Part shown: positions 1-12,000 of the stretch, piece by piece
Position numbering within the stretch: position 1 is the stretch's first letter
How the letters are laid out: every line of letters starts with the position of its first letter
Assembly: GCA_030867875.1 (NCBI GenBank)
Contig: JAOWCC010001501.1
Span: 15,281,524-15,345,523, forward strand
Direction: 5' to 3'
DNA from: Actinernus sp. WN-2022
Taxonomy: Eukaryota > Cnidaria > Anthozoa > Actiniaria > Actinernidae
Length of the DNA stretch: 64,000 bases
Notes under the pieces: generated by a model
Told to the model about the DNA's origin: nothing
The model's input: only the letters and a program-made list of their open reading frames with translations
Database searches by the model: none
Position numbers and translations under genes: made by a program

Positions 1-587
1 GAAGAATCGGAGCTTTGATCAACCTGGCGATGGTTGTTTCAGGTCCTGTTAGAAATTCAGTATTTGTTATTTGGGAGGAATTTTGTTTTGTTAAAATGTA
101 AATGATTCTCAGCTGCCTTGTTACGGGCATTCAAGCTCATTAATGGACCTCTTGCAGGAATATAGTCACGTGGTTGTACTGGGTTGCAAAAAAATCTTAA
201 TTCATATATTCCAGGCGCTTGTACGAGATCGGTAGTGTTATTAGCAAAACCTATTTGTAAATGCTATTTTCCACCTCCGATCGATTGTCGATCTTTAAGC
301 TAGCATCCATGGCAACGTCTTTCCCATGGGGACACAAGCTCAATTCATTCGTTGACGATGTATTATATCAGCACGTGACTAGGGATGGTTGCGTAACTAA
401 TAATAATAATTTATTCATTCAAAGATACCACCAGTGGTACATTTTGATACAAAGATAGCAACAACAACATAATTACGATAGCGAATAAACTTACTATGCC
501 ACTTTCTTAAAGATCCTCGCCTTTATTTACTTACTTATTTATTCATTTTTATAAGTTATAGCATGGCTCACCTCGGAACCTTGTTTT

Positions 588-632
588 CTCTCTCTCTCTC
601 TCTACCTCTCTCTCCCTCTCTCTCTCTCTCAG
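588..632. repeat. (TC)n microsatellite
   Basis: A pyrimidine run of TC units with a few interruptions. The complementary (GA)n type occurs at 4438-4460. Confidence 0.9.
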
Positions 633-1074
633 CTTGCCAATAGTGTAATATTGTCATTACGCATAAATTACGGAAATGGCGTTTAGGTGTTAAAAACCTC
701 AGGATTCCACTTGATGCGGCATTCTTTGCATATAGACGAGGGCTAGGTGATATATAAGGAGTGCGAAATTGGAATTTCGCCTCTCCGCGTCTAGATCTCC
801 AGTCTGATAGTTACGGTGCATGGTGGAAGTTCGGAGCGGCCCACCCACCCTCCCCGGAAGAACTGTGATAACGATACGTCTCCTTGTTTTAGCTGTTGCT
901 CAACCCTGTCCTGGGCCTTTGGCTGCCCATTTTCTTCCCATAACTTAAATTCTTTTAGCGCCAAGCCATTGTAGTGATGTTGCGTGATGAAAAGAGTAAA
1001 CTATTGTGCCTCGGGTATTGTTATGCATGAGATGTTAATTAATAGGTATGGGGATACGCTCTGGCCTGGGACAA

Positions 1075-1344
1075 TAATAATAATAATAATAATAATAATA
1101 ACGGATTAATCAGTGGCATTTCCACGAGGTGGCTCTTCATCCACTGATGGGCCTACGATTTAACGTCCTTATCGGAGAAGACGCGAAGGTCTGACCATTT
1201 GCAGCTCGTGAACGAAATTGTTTCACAAAGGCAGCACCTTCTACTCAGTTATTTTAAGACCTTGAGTATTGGTCCGGCCGGGGTTTGAACCCACGACCTC
1301 CCGCACAGCAGACCGGAGCTTAACCACTGAGCTAACCGGGAGGC
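1075..1344 (-). mobile_element. tRNA-derived SINE with 7-bp target duplication
   Basis: Read on the minus strand, it starts GCCTCCCGGTTAGCTCAGTG, with an A box and a B box (GGTTCAAAC) within the first 75 nt. A unique body follows, then an (ATT)n tail at 1075-1101. The element is flanked by the direct repeat GGGACAA at 1068-1074 and 1345-1351. The tail resembles that of the L2-like LINEs here, a likely mobilising partner. Confidence 0.75.
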
Positions 1345-1552
1345 GGGACAAGCCTAAGGCCAGGCGAAGGTGTAGTTGGTACGATTAAACACGACGTACT
1401 CGCCGGGTGGGGCGCCAACGTTCTGTTTGGCGGACTCGAGTTAAGTGAAGGGGTGGTGCAAGTGTACACCTTTTATATTCTTATTTGCATAATCCCCTGG
1501 GCATAAATTACCAATGGAAATTGAGTTTGCATAGTATAATCACGTTAACAAG

Positions 1553-2284
1553 TACCGTAAAGTCGCCAAAGTAATGACCCCCCGAAAGTAGCGATAAAAT
1601 TTGGTTGTTGATAAATCTCGAAAATAGCGACCTCTCTGAAAGTAACGACCCTTGTGTTTAGCAGTTATAGGTAAATCGAAGGTGACAGCACAGGAAGCCC
1701 AAGCTCTCTTTATGTAAATTTCATTTTTTAAGGGTTTGTATGGGATTTTTTTAATCTAGCTTTCGATACACATATACATATACTGTAATAAAATGAATAA
1801 AATTTCCTGGTGTCTATAATCTGTGTCTTGGTTGTGTCTTTACGTAGTTTCAGCGAATTTGGGCGCATTTTAAATCTATTAATACCCGACATATGTTTTG
1901 TTCCCGAGACACAAACCCTTAAAAAACAGAGCTTGGGCTTTCTGTGGTGACGTCAGTTCTGTGCACCATGCCGCTTGGATCGGCAGAACCATAAATCGTA
2001 GGTCCCTTGACGGCTCTTCTTTCAAGAATGTCACGGCGAGTTACTGACGTTCAGATATGATTTGCTTTACCTTACCTTATTGTCTCTCAGTATCATCATT
2101 TGCAACATTAATCTGTAGAGTTTCCGTGCCATACAAAATACCAGTCTTGTTTTATTGGGATAGCTCGGCCTATATACGCGTTTTAGCTCCCTCAAAGTAG
2201 CGACCCCCCGAAAGCAACGAGCACATAAAAGAAGGCTGCTGAAATCGAAAGTAACGACTCTCGTTACTTTCGGAACTTAACGGT
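1553..2284. mobile_element. Inverted-repeat element with GTAACGACC words
   Basis: The ends TACCGTAAAGTCGCCAAAGT and the complement of CTTTCGGAACTTAACGGTA form an approximately 25-bp imperfect inverted repeat. AAGTAGCGACCCCCCGAAAG-like words recur inside. A second inverted pair (AAGCCCAAGCTCT near 1697 and its complement near 1935) indicates a nested insertion. Confidence 0.5.
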
Positions 2285-2587
2285 ATGTTTGCACTTGTAT
2301 GAAGTTATGACTGAACAGCCTGCCTCGCGAAGTTAGAGCTGCCCCGTCAGCACGTGAAGTAAAGCTTGTCATATCAGCACGTGGCGAGAGGCCTTTCAGT
2401 GATATTAGCGCTAGCAGTCACGGCCGCTGAACACAGACCGTTTTCAGCGATTTTAATATGAACTGACGAACCTCGCGATGGTTAAGCCAAAGTAAATATA
2501 CAAAAATAATTAACTAACCAATTATGTATAGGCGTAGTCTTTAAGGAATATATTGCATATTCTTTCAATCACGCTGAGTTGGGGGCG

Positions 2588-3049
2588 ATTGTAAAGTGCC
2601 TATGAACCTTATTTTTTTATTTTAGATATCAATTCTAAATCAAGTGGATAGTAGAATGGTAAAATATATTTTGCTTTGAATGCTGTGCCGCTGAGTTTAG
2701 GAGGTTTTAATATCCAAAATGCTAATTACATGACGTCAGGGGAGGCATCAATTTTTATACAAACTTTTTTGTTACAATTAAACAAATTGTTCGAATTATC
2801 AGTGTTATACCCATGGTTGAAATGATGTTAGAAATTTGTTTTCCTATATCAGTAGAAACGCCCATTCACAACCACTAAGAAGTGATTGCAGACACCTCCC
2901 CTGACGTCGTGTAACTAGCATTTTGGATATTCAACCTCCGATCCTCGGCACAGCATTCAAAGCAAAATATATTTTACCATTCTACTATTCACTTGATTTA
3001 GAATTGATATCTAAAATAAAAATGTATTGTTCATTGCCACTTTAACAAT
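2588..3049. mobile_element. MITE with about 140-bp terminal inverted repeats
   Basis: The left arm, 2588-2750, and the right arm, about 2895-3049, are inverted copies (for example TTTTAGATATCAATTCTAAA and AAATATATTTTGCTTTGAAT). About 140 bp separates them. Each arm carries a TGACGTC word. Confidence 0.75.
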
Positions 3050-3064
3050 TTGTCGGCAATAGGA

Positions 3065-3842
3065 GGTATTACAGTCGAGTCTACGAATAGCAGTTTCAGC
3101 GGTATTGACCCAAACGCCTCACTTCAATGTAATGAAGCGCTATTCCGCAAACTGTGCTTGTGTAAGTGGGTGTTGGGGTCATTTTAGAAATGAAACAGAT
3201 GTTCTGTGTTTGCACAGGCTGATGTAAGGTAAGTTTGGGAGAATTCGAGAGCAGAAGAAGCACGAGACCGCAGGCCGAGTATTTATACCCCCGGGGGGTT
3301 CTACACGGTAAAAAGGGTAGGGGTAACCGTCGAAAAACCTCGAAAAATATCCTAAAAAATACCAAACCGTGAATAATTTCCCCACCCTAAAGTATGCCTC
3401 ATGGTCTAAATATCACCCTAAAAAATGGCCACTTGGACAACCCCTAAAAAATACCGGTTCGCCGATTTCAAACCCTAAAAAATACGACGATCACCCCTAC
3501 CAGCTGAATATAGGTAGAACCCGACCCCCTCCCCCACCCCTCCCCCCCCCCCCCCCGGATTTATACCTGCTCGAGAATTCTCCCAAACTTACCGAGATTT
3601 GCATGAGCCTGTGCAAACACGTAAAATCTATTTCATTTCTTTTATAAAATAATTATTTTGATAAAAGAAGCACTTACGGTGTGACGTCATTTCCATGTTT
3701 GAAAGGCTAATGAACATGGCTATCAGCCAATCAGAACGCGCGTACTATATTTTTTTTTTAAACAAGAATGGATTCAATGGTGCTTCATTACATCGAAGTT
3801 AATACCGCTGAAACTGCTATTCGTAGACACAACTGTAATATC
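3065..3842. mobile_element. Long inverted-repeat element, interrupted by a nested MITE
   Basis: The ends read GATATTACAGTTGTGTCTAC, CGAATAGCAGTTTCAG and CGGTATT on opposing strands. A second paired block (3187-3255 with 3567-3640, GTAAGTTTGGGAGAATTC) extends the arms inward. The 3289-3558 MITE has inserted between them. The outer ends match the compact element at 50501-50726. Confidence 0.7.
3289..3558. mobile_element. G/C-capped MITE, copy 1, 8-bp TSD
   Basis: It is flanked by ATTTATAC at 3281-3288 and 3559-3566. It begins CCCCGGGGGGTTCTAC and ends in a long C run. Inside, a motif near CCTAAAAAATAC recurs about six times. It is homologous, in reverse orientation, to 32423-32688. The open frame across it is spurious. 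Confidence 0.8.
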
Positions 3843-5432
3843 TATTAAAAACCACCAGTCGAACATTGACTCCATAAGGGCTCACAGTCCGAAAAGTTTA
3901 GACTTTAGAACATATAATCTGAACTTAGAAGGTATATCCGAAATACAGAATAGATTCTTAGCACACGGCATGGATATTTTTATATACAGAATATTGCCCA
4001 CATCGGCGCCCCATAGATCTCGTATAACGTAAGCAACCATTCTATTTAAGCGACCTCTTCGTGAGAGGTTGTTCGCTTATTATGATACTGGGCACGTTCA
4101 CATATTAAATTTTCTAGCCTGTTCCAGGCCCTGAATGGGCGAAAGAGAAAAAAGAAAGGACTGGGAAAAAGTAACGGAGGGTGAGGGAAAAAGAGAAAGA
4201 ACGGGCTCTCCTCCCCTCCCTTTCTCTCTCCCAGTCTCCCTCTACTGCGTTTTGCCTCACGATTATTTCGTCCCCTTCCCACTATCTAGATCTACCATCG
4301 AACTGGATCATTATTTATCGTAATTTTATCTTGAATAATTTATGTTCTACTTTTATTGCTTATTGGAGCAGTCGTAAGAGAAGGCTGTAAGTGTTTTCAT
4401 TATCCTGTATTCAGTTGTTCCTCTCTTCCTTTCGAACGGAGAGAGAGAGAGAGAGAGAAAGGGAATAGATCACTGCCGGTGTACGACGCTTTCATTGGTA
4501 TAGCGCCATCCACAACCGTGGACGAACCCAAACGCAACAGGTTTTGAAACCGGGTTTTACCGGAAATGGTCAAACCTGGCACGTCGCTTACAGTTTTTGA
4601 GCCCAAGTCAAAGTCACGTTGGGGATTATGAAAGGTTGCTAGGTAAAGCATGCGCGACAAAGAAGGCGTCCTTCTCTCTCGCCGTTTGGAAGGTCTCTGC
4701 CAGCAGGGAAACTGAAGTTGTTGCGATTATCAAACGTTTAGGACAACATTTTGAAACGCCGTCTATATGTTGAACAGAGGTGTTCAAAACAACAGTTAGA
4801 CTGTGTCTAAGATTAGGCTTCCTTTAAACAAAATTGACCCAGTTTACGGTTCATGCGCAGTTAACTTTTTTGTTGTTTTTGTTGTTCAAGTCTTTTGTTT
4901 CAATTGGCGGGCCACCATTGTCTAACATTTGGTGGGCCGACAAATAGACAAAGAACTTGTACAACTGCGCATTAACCGTAAACTGTTCTAAAAAGTAATG
5001 ATTTGCCTCACAACGATAGCAAAAGACAATAGGCTGTGGCAATAAGCATATCATCACATACAATTTTGCTTGAATATGTATTAAGTGCTGTCTGTAATGT
5101 CTACAGTCAAAGTTACAAACAGAAAATAAAGGAAACTGTACTGTTGGCTATTTTTACTGTGAAAGTGTAAAAAAAATCCAGCCAATAGGAAAGGGGAAAA
5201 CAAAAGATCTTTGAATCACAGATTTGGGAACTTTCCTCGCATACAATGTTTATAAGTAATTAGAATGACATGAGGGAAATTAGTGATAACATTTCTCAAA
5301 GAACCGAGAGAGGTTTTGTGGAATTAAGTCCCGATGGACTTTTACAAATCTTCCCGTAGGAACTACCACCCCTCCTCTCCCTCTGTGGCAGATCATACGA
5401 GGGATCCAGTAAGTAACCAAGCTATAGAAAGG
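3843..5432. other. Gene-free stretch beyond the IYD 3' end
   Basis: It holds a purine/pyrimidine-rich inverted segment at 4137-4250, a (GA)n run at 4438-4460, and 4990-5150, which shares GACAATAGGCTGTGGCAAT and AAAATAAAGGAAACTGTAC with 59395-59475 (a dispersed repeat). No gene is supported. Confidence 0.6.
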
Positions 5433-5751
5433 AATAGAGCGGTTTTCGGTGTCGTAAAGCCAAAACCAAAGTTTGTAACTACAGAGCCAATCAAGTAAAA
5501 ACGCAATGAGCCAATCACGAACTAAAGTAATTCGCCATTGGTTTTATTTGAACCAATCACGAGGAAGTAAACGCTATCGGCCCTAAAACGAAAATTGATT
5601 GCGTGACGGACCAAAACAACGAGTTTGGGTTTAGTTTATAACTTGATTGGCTGATAATATAATATAAAAAAAATTCACAGCCAACAGAAAAGTTAAGCAA
5701 ACGCAAAACCAAAGTAATTACTTTCGACACTCAATCGAAAACCGCTCTATT
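5433..5751. mobile_element. MITE downstream of IYD
   Basis: Inverted ends AATAGAGCGGTTTTCG continue imperfectly as GTGTCG...AAACCAAAG. The left end is at 5433 and the right at 5751. On the minus strand it holds the first AATAAA after the IYD stop (5548-5543), a possible but unproven poly(A) signal. Confidence 0.65.
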
Positions 5752-5864
5752 TGCCAGCGTGCGCATCTTTACTACTAAGTTACAGCCACAGCTAGCTTCA
5801 TAGTAAAGATTTAAAGTGAGTAGCTGGTAGATCACATCTCTTGTTTTGGAAATCCAGGATGATC

Positions 5865-6047
5865 TCACTTGTGAATCATGATTTGGTCAAGGGGCTTTCT
5901 GGTCAGGTTGGGTACCTGTGCATCTTTTGCCGGGTACCCCAGGGGAAGTAACATGATCAACTTCTCGTTTGCAGGCCTTTCCAGCAACTGACGCAGTCTT
6001 GGACCAGCATTCATTGGCGTACTCGTCACCGTTACGAGACCTGCATT
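5865..6047 (-). CDS. IYD: IYD exon 3 (C terminus and stop)
   Basis: This exon encodes 60 residues plus stop, starting [19 protein letters not shown] and ending in PLDQIMIHK. The acceptor is TTTTTAG directly before AAT. It matches the C-terminal segment of animal iodotyrosine deiodinases, which includes an FMN phosphate-binding part. It was found by translating the other frame, because the exon has no internal start and a longer open frame here is spurious. Confidence 0.92.
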   Translation of the reverse strand, partial: NAGLVTVTSTPMNAGPRLRQLLERPANEKLIMLLPLGYPAKDAQVPNLTRKPLDQIMIHK

Positions 6048-9000
6048 CTAAAAAGCAACAAAGATTAAGAAATATCAAAGCTTGGTATAGCCGTTAACTG
6101 CCATGCATTACAAAGGGAACAATAGGAGATAAGACTATGGCTGCGTTCGACTGACCGTATTCCGGAATAGGAATACAACTTGCTTATGGCGCGATATTTT
6201 AGCCAATGAAATGACTAAATGTATCATGAATATCATATGTCAACAAGCGTTTGTAGCTTACAATGCAAAATATACCTGAACCAGACTATTCCATCTATTT
6301 TTATTCCAGAACGCGTCCTTTAGGACACTGAGCAAAAGTACTAACTACCTGAATTGCAGCGAGAAGAAGTCCACAGGAGATGCAAACACTTATTTCATTG
6401 TAGTAGTGAACTTTCTTCTCGCCTTCAGAGTTATACCCGTACACCTGTTTAAAAATAAGAATGATGTATGGAGCAGTATCGATGTATGGCTTGGCCCATG
6501 TGGTCTTAAGAACGCTTATGTCATTGAGCCATTTCTCTCCCATCCTCTTCGCGTAATTGACCTTCTCCTCTTCCTCGACAGCATCTCGGATTTGGGACTT
6601 CAGAGCTTGGTCGGAGACGACGACAAACACCCATGGCTCAGTGTGGGCTCCACTTGGTGATGTGCCTAGAAAAGTAAACGAACCAGCAAAGGACCTTTGT
6701 CACGCAACGGCCATTTTGTACTTCCAGTCTCGTCTCTGCCGCAGTTTGGAAGGACAAAACAAAGGTTTTTATTCTCCTGTTACGTGACCGATGCGTGATC
6801 AAGGGCTATTGTATTCTCTTTAATTGAATGGTGAAAATCCTTCTTATAGGACAGTAGACGATGGTGCGCGCGCATCCATTTCTGGCACGAAAACGAGGCA
6901 AAATCAAGCTGACGTTAGACTGCTAGCAAGTTCCTTCTACTGAGCACTTTTTTTAGAATGGCTAAACATGGTTCCAGATGGCTAACGACGACTTGGATTA
7001 GGCGCGTAAAGACCCCTGGGAACGAGGTTGGTCAAAAGGATCAATTTTTTTCACAGCTCCGCCTCCTAATTACTCCCTAGGGACGCGTGGGTCAGTCTCA
7101 GTTCTCGCCAGTCGATTTTATTATTTGAGCAGCAGTGCAGCAGCATGACTGAAACCGCTAAAAACTAGTTCAGGATAAAAGGAGACGACGCTGTATCTGT
7201 GTTCTTTGGTTTACATGTTTATTGCAGACTTTGAAAATCACCGTTTCAGATAACAACTGGAACGTTAATTTCGTTCAAATTTGTGTTTCGACAATTTTAA
7301 CTTGCCTAAAACCGGGAAGAAAATTCAAGATCAAGGATAAAAGCGAAGTCGATATAAGCCGCTAATTTAAACAACAACAGTGGTATTTGCAATATCAAGT
7401 ATCGGACAAACCTGAGAATCCTAGTAGAATGAGAATCGAACTGATTGTTGTCGATGAACTCGGCGGAATCTTGCACAGAGTTTACTTGGATAAAGAAATA
7501 GTGGAAGGGTATAACAATGCTACCAGGATGTATCTAAGCTAGAAGAGAATCCTAAAAAAACGTTCATTTTCCGTTAGCATTCAAACGAAGCATTCAGATT
7601 TAATGGCTTCTCCTGGCTTTCCCACTGATGAAACTTACCAGAAAACTACCCAGTGATACACTTATCTATTGCTCTACCCGACACAATGTGTTTAAGGTTA
7701 TCGTTTTATTGATAAAATTTGAGCAATCGAATCTAGACTCAGTCCGTTGGGCCAATAAAAAGCATTGTAAGAACAACCCTTGTGTCATAATCGAAGAGCC
7801 AATTAGAATATGTGACAGATCAGCGGAGTAGTCGCCATCTTGGATCTGACCTAGACGACCCTGGGGATGATGTTGACAGACCCAGCCAACTACGTGTACA
7901 ATGTCAAGCCATCGTTAACCATCTGGAACCATGTTTAGCCATTCTAAAAAAAATGGCACCCAATGGCTGCATGTGTCTACTGCATGCTCTTATTACTCGG
8001 GCTGCCTGTGGCAGCACCGAGTCTTAAAATGCAAGCGGTTTTTTTTTTTGTTGGGTGTCGCAAAATTTCTGCGCATGCGTTAAAGGTCAAATTCACACCA
8101 ATCAGATTGCACTGTGCTGGTCACGCAACAATCGCCAGGTTAATTTCTTTACAGAATTTAAAGTAAAGCAAGATGGCGGAAGACCCGCGAGGAACTTTCT
8201 CTCTAATCTCTCAAATGTAAGCCAGTTTAATATTTTATTTAACTTCACTCGTGCGAAAGCCTTCCAACAGGCTCAGGATATTTCAACTGGCGCTATTGTC
8301 GGAGCCGAAGGACCGCGTTTTTTACCCAGATGGCCAAAGAAATATATGTTGGAATCTATAAGCCATCGGCTCGCTGTGCTGCATTTAAAACATCCGAGGA
8401 GAACATCTTATTTTGGGTGAAGGCACTTCAAGACCAATGTTATGAGTCTCTTAAAAACTGTCAGAGATTTAAATTTACCGTAAGTTGGATCAGAGAGTAT
8501 CGAGATCAAGTTATTTCGTTCCAGCGAGGATATTGACCTAGCGGAAACGGTACAAGCTGTCGAAGGATTTTACTTATAATCATCCACGTCTACTTAACAA
8601 CAGGAATAGTTATGTGCCAAGGCATGGGCAAAGATAGAGTTTCCCAGATTACAGATGAAAGTAGAGCACTTAATGAATGAAGAAACAGAGGTCACGCGCG
8701 ACATGCTTGAGAACATGAACATGTTTAACACTTTATGTTATACTAAGAAAACAAAACAAGTTACAGAGCCTGCACGTTCACAAGTCAATGAAAAACCCCA
8801 AGAGCCTGTAGTTTTGTATCAACATATCCTCGAAACTCCAAAAGCAACATACACATGAGTCAAATTCAAACCGGAAGAGACGGAATTCGTGAGATTCTTC
8901 ACGAGGATATTTGTTAGCCCGCAATAAGAACTCTCTCCTGATTTAATGACCTTGATTTGTAACATGGAGGCTGACCTAACTGTATGGTTGCGTAATGATT

Positions 9001-12000
9001 CTTACTCTCGTCACATCAAAACGAAACTCAGTCATTTGGAAGACAAATTAGTGCAGCAAGATAATATATACAAGACCGAAATCAAGATGCTGTCAGCACG
9101 AATATATTATTGACCTAGAAGTTGAAAATGGCGAGTTGAAAGCGGATATAATAAAGCTGAGATCCGACTTTCAAACTTTAAAAAAAATATCAAGAATACA
9201 AAAAAGAAGACAATGAAAGACCAAGGTCTCCAGTGTTCCGAGACTACCCAACCTACTGAAGCTTATCAGTTTGTTCAAGAGCCATCTTTCTTACATGACA
9301 ACCCGATCCCTATTCATCAGAATACATTTTCTGTGCTAAATGACGAGAGTTTACAATCACCTGACCGACAACCCACTACTAAAGAAAGGGACCATGAAGT
9401 ACGGTAGTACGGTTAATTATCGGGTTCAAAACAATGAATATATGCCTGCTCAAATGCAGTGTGTTCAACGAATAAGTAGAGTGTTTCAATTAAAAGGTCA
9501 ACATACGAGAAAAATAAAAATATTAAATTACATATATACTAGGGGAGCAGAGAATGAAAGTCACCGCGCTACCGGCCACTCCTAAAGACTGCTAAATTCA
9601 GCTAATAATTCTTCACTTTGGTTATTACTAAGAGGATTTCAAATGAAAGTGTATTTGATCTTCAATCTCATGTGGCCCGAGTGTAAGCCCAGATGGGCTC
9701 TTGTTAGGAATGTGATGCTGAGTATGAGAAGATAGATGGAATAATGCAAAATATATTTACATGTACACAAATTGTTATGTCACAAAGGTTGGACCTTTAT
9801 TGACTGGGATTACGCAAACTCTCCCAAAACATATTGAGCACACTGTTTTGACAAAAAAATAAATATTGAGCAAACAACCTAACCCCTAGAACATGGATGT
9901 TTTTGCCTCAGTATGTACACTGTTATCCACTACTTCTCAATTGACAGAGCTTGCAGCCTAAGAACGGTATAGAATACTATTTCAGCGGCTGAATAATATT
10001 TCAGCTTGCCTGTTTGATGCCCATTTCAGACCAGGTGACAGTTCTCTAGAGAATTTTTCAATCATATAAATTGATACATTTCATTTTGGGATACATAAAA
10101 AAACGCTGAGTGGGTCTATTATAATTGTAGAAGCATATTAACATTATAAGAAAAACTTAAAATTGCTTTCAAGGACACGAGTTAAAAAAAGTATGTAAGC
10201 TTAATTATTGGTACTGATCATGAGTAAACGATTTTGTTTTGAGATTTTGGATAAGTCCAGAAAAAAATGTTGTGCAAGGTCATGACTCATGGAATCTTTA
10301 AAAAGGATCATGCAGAAGATTGAGCAGGTGAAATGCTAGATCTAGGACCAAATTCTAACCTGTGACGAGTCTTTGAAGCCGGCCCTTCGGTTGGCGCCGA
10401 GAATATCGACCTAAAACTTGAAAGCATCTTTCATAACCTTTCATTCCAGCGGTTTGACACACATTTTGAAAGCTGTATTTGTAAATCGTAAGAATTAATC
10501 AAACTAAACGTGGGGCCGATGGCAAAGACCAGGCAAGTTCGAACGACCTCGTTTCCAGGACTGCTTGGAAACGAGGTTGTCGCAAAGCACGATGGGAGTG
10601 TTAACTAACACGACACGACAGCATAGTGTCTACTGGCTTCATAGAAGCAGTTGACACAAAAAATGAGGAATAGCAGGGACTTGCTAGCAGTCTACATTCC
10701 ATTTAACAAATTGAAGTTACTATTTTATGTCTGTCCTAATGCGATTTTCGCTGTCAATATTAGGACAGACACATAAAAAACTAACTTCAATTTGTTTTTT
10801 TCTTCAAACGAGAAAATAACCCAGACGCCGTTGTCGTTGCATTGTTTTTTTTGTTTGCGTTGTGGTTTTTTTTTTTTTTTTTTTTTTTTTGCGTTTTTTT
10901 TGTTGCGTTGTAAGTTTTTTGTTTTCGCTTTTTGTTTGCGTTGTGTGTTTGTTTTGTTTGCGTTGTGGGTTTTTATTTGCGTTGTGGATTTTTTGTTTGC
11001 GTTGTGGGTTTTTTATTTGCGTTGTTGATTGTTTTTTTCGTCGTGGTTTTTTTGTTTGCGTTGTGTTTTTTTTTATTTGCGTTGTGGGTTTTTTATTTGC
11101 GTTGTGGATTTTTTTGTTTGCGTTGTGGGTTTTTATTTGCGTTGTGGATTTTTTGTTTGCGTTGTGGGTTTTTTATTTGCGTTGTGGGATTTTTTTGTTT
11201 GCGTTGTGGTTTTTTTGTTTGCGTTGTGTTTTTTTTTGTTTCCGTTGTGGGTTTTTTATTTGCGTTGTGGGATTTTTTTTATTTGCGTTGTGGGATTTTT
11301 TTATATGCGTTGTGGGATTTTTTTGCTTGCGTTGTGGTTTTTTTTGTTTGCGTTGTGGATTTTTTGTTTGCGTTGTGGATTTTCTTGTTTAATAATTTGT
11401 TGGTTGATTTATTTTTTATTTGCGCTACATCTTTTTTTGTGTTGAGCCTTCTGGGCCACCGTATATTTCCTTGGTTTATTATATTATAATGATCGCTGAT
11501 CCAATATATTGATAGCCTGTGTACACCTCAATCGTGTTCCAGATCACGTGGATCTTCCCAGATAACTGGGAACCGAATATGATTGGCTAGTCATCATAAT
11601 TCATTACGTCACTGTTCACTTGCGAACTCACATCGGTTTCCTGTTGTTGAATAATATACGGGCCGAAATGTTGTATCAGGACGTGGAGACCTTAAAACTT
11701 TAGAGGAAATCAAAGACGATTTTTTCGGATTCAATTTTCCGGAACAATTTCACAAGCACTTTGCTAAAGTACTGATCGAGAGGTTTTTCTCCAGATATGA
11801 TTTTGAGTTGAAATTTTGAACTTGCTCAGTGACTCAATTTATTTTATCTCTCGCCATATCAAAGTCATTGCGTACAAAAGCCTGCATATCGATAACCGGT
11901 GACTCACTTCCGGTATCGGCCCAGTCATTTCACTCAAAAATACATGGATTTGGGAGCTCTTTTGCCTTCTAAAACAAAGAAAATGATATATGACTTCTAC

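Noticed and set aside
5887..6078. Minus-strand Cys-rich frame of 63 codons
   Set aside because: It is an off-frame reading of IYD exon 3.
10792..11489. Four long overlapping plus-strand frames of 78-185 codons
   Set aside because: All arise from a T-rich minisatellite that lacks stops in every frame; the translations are the same repeat in three phases.
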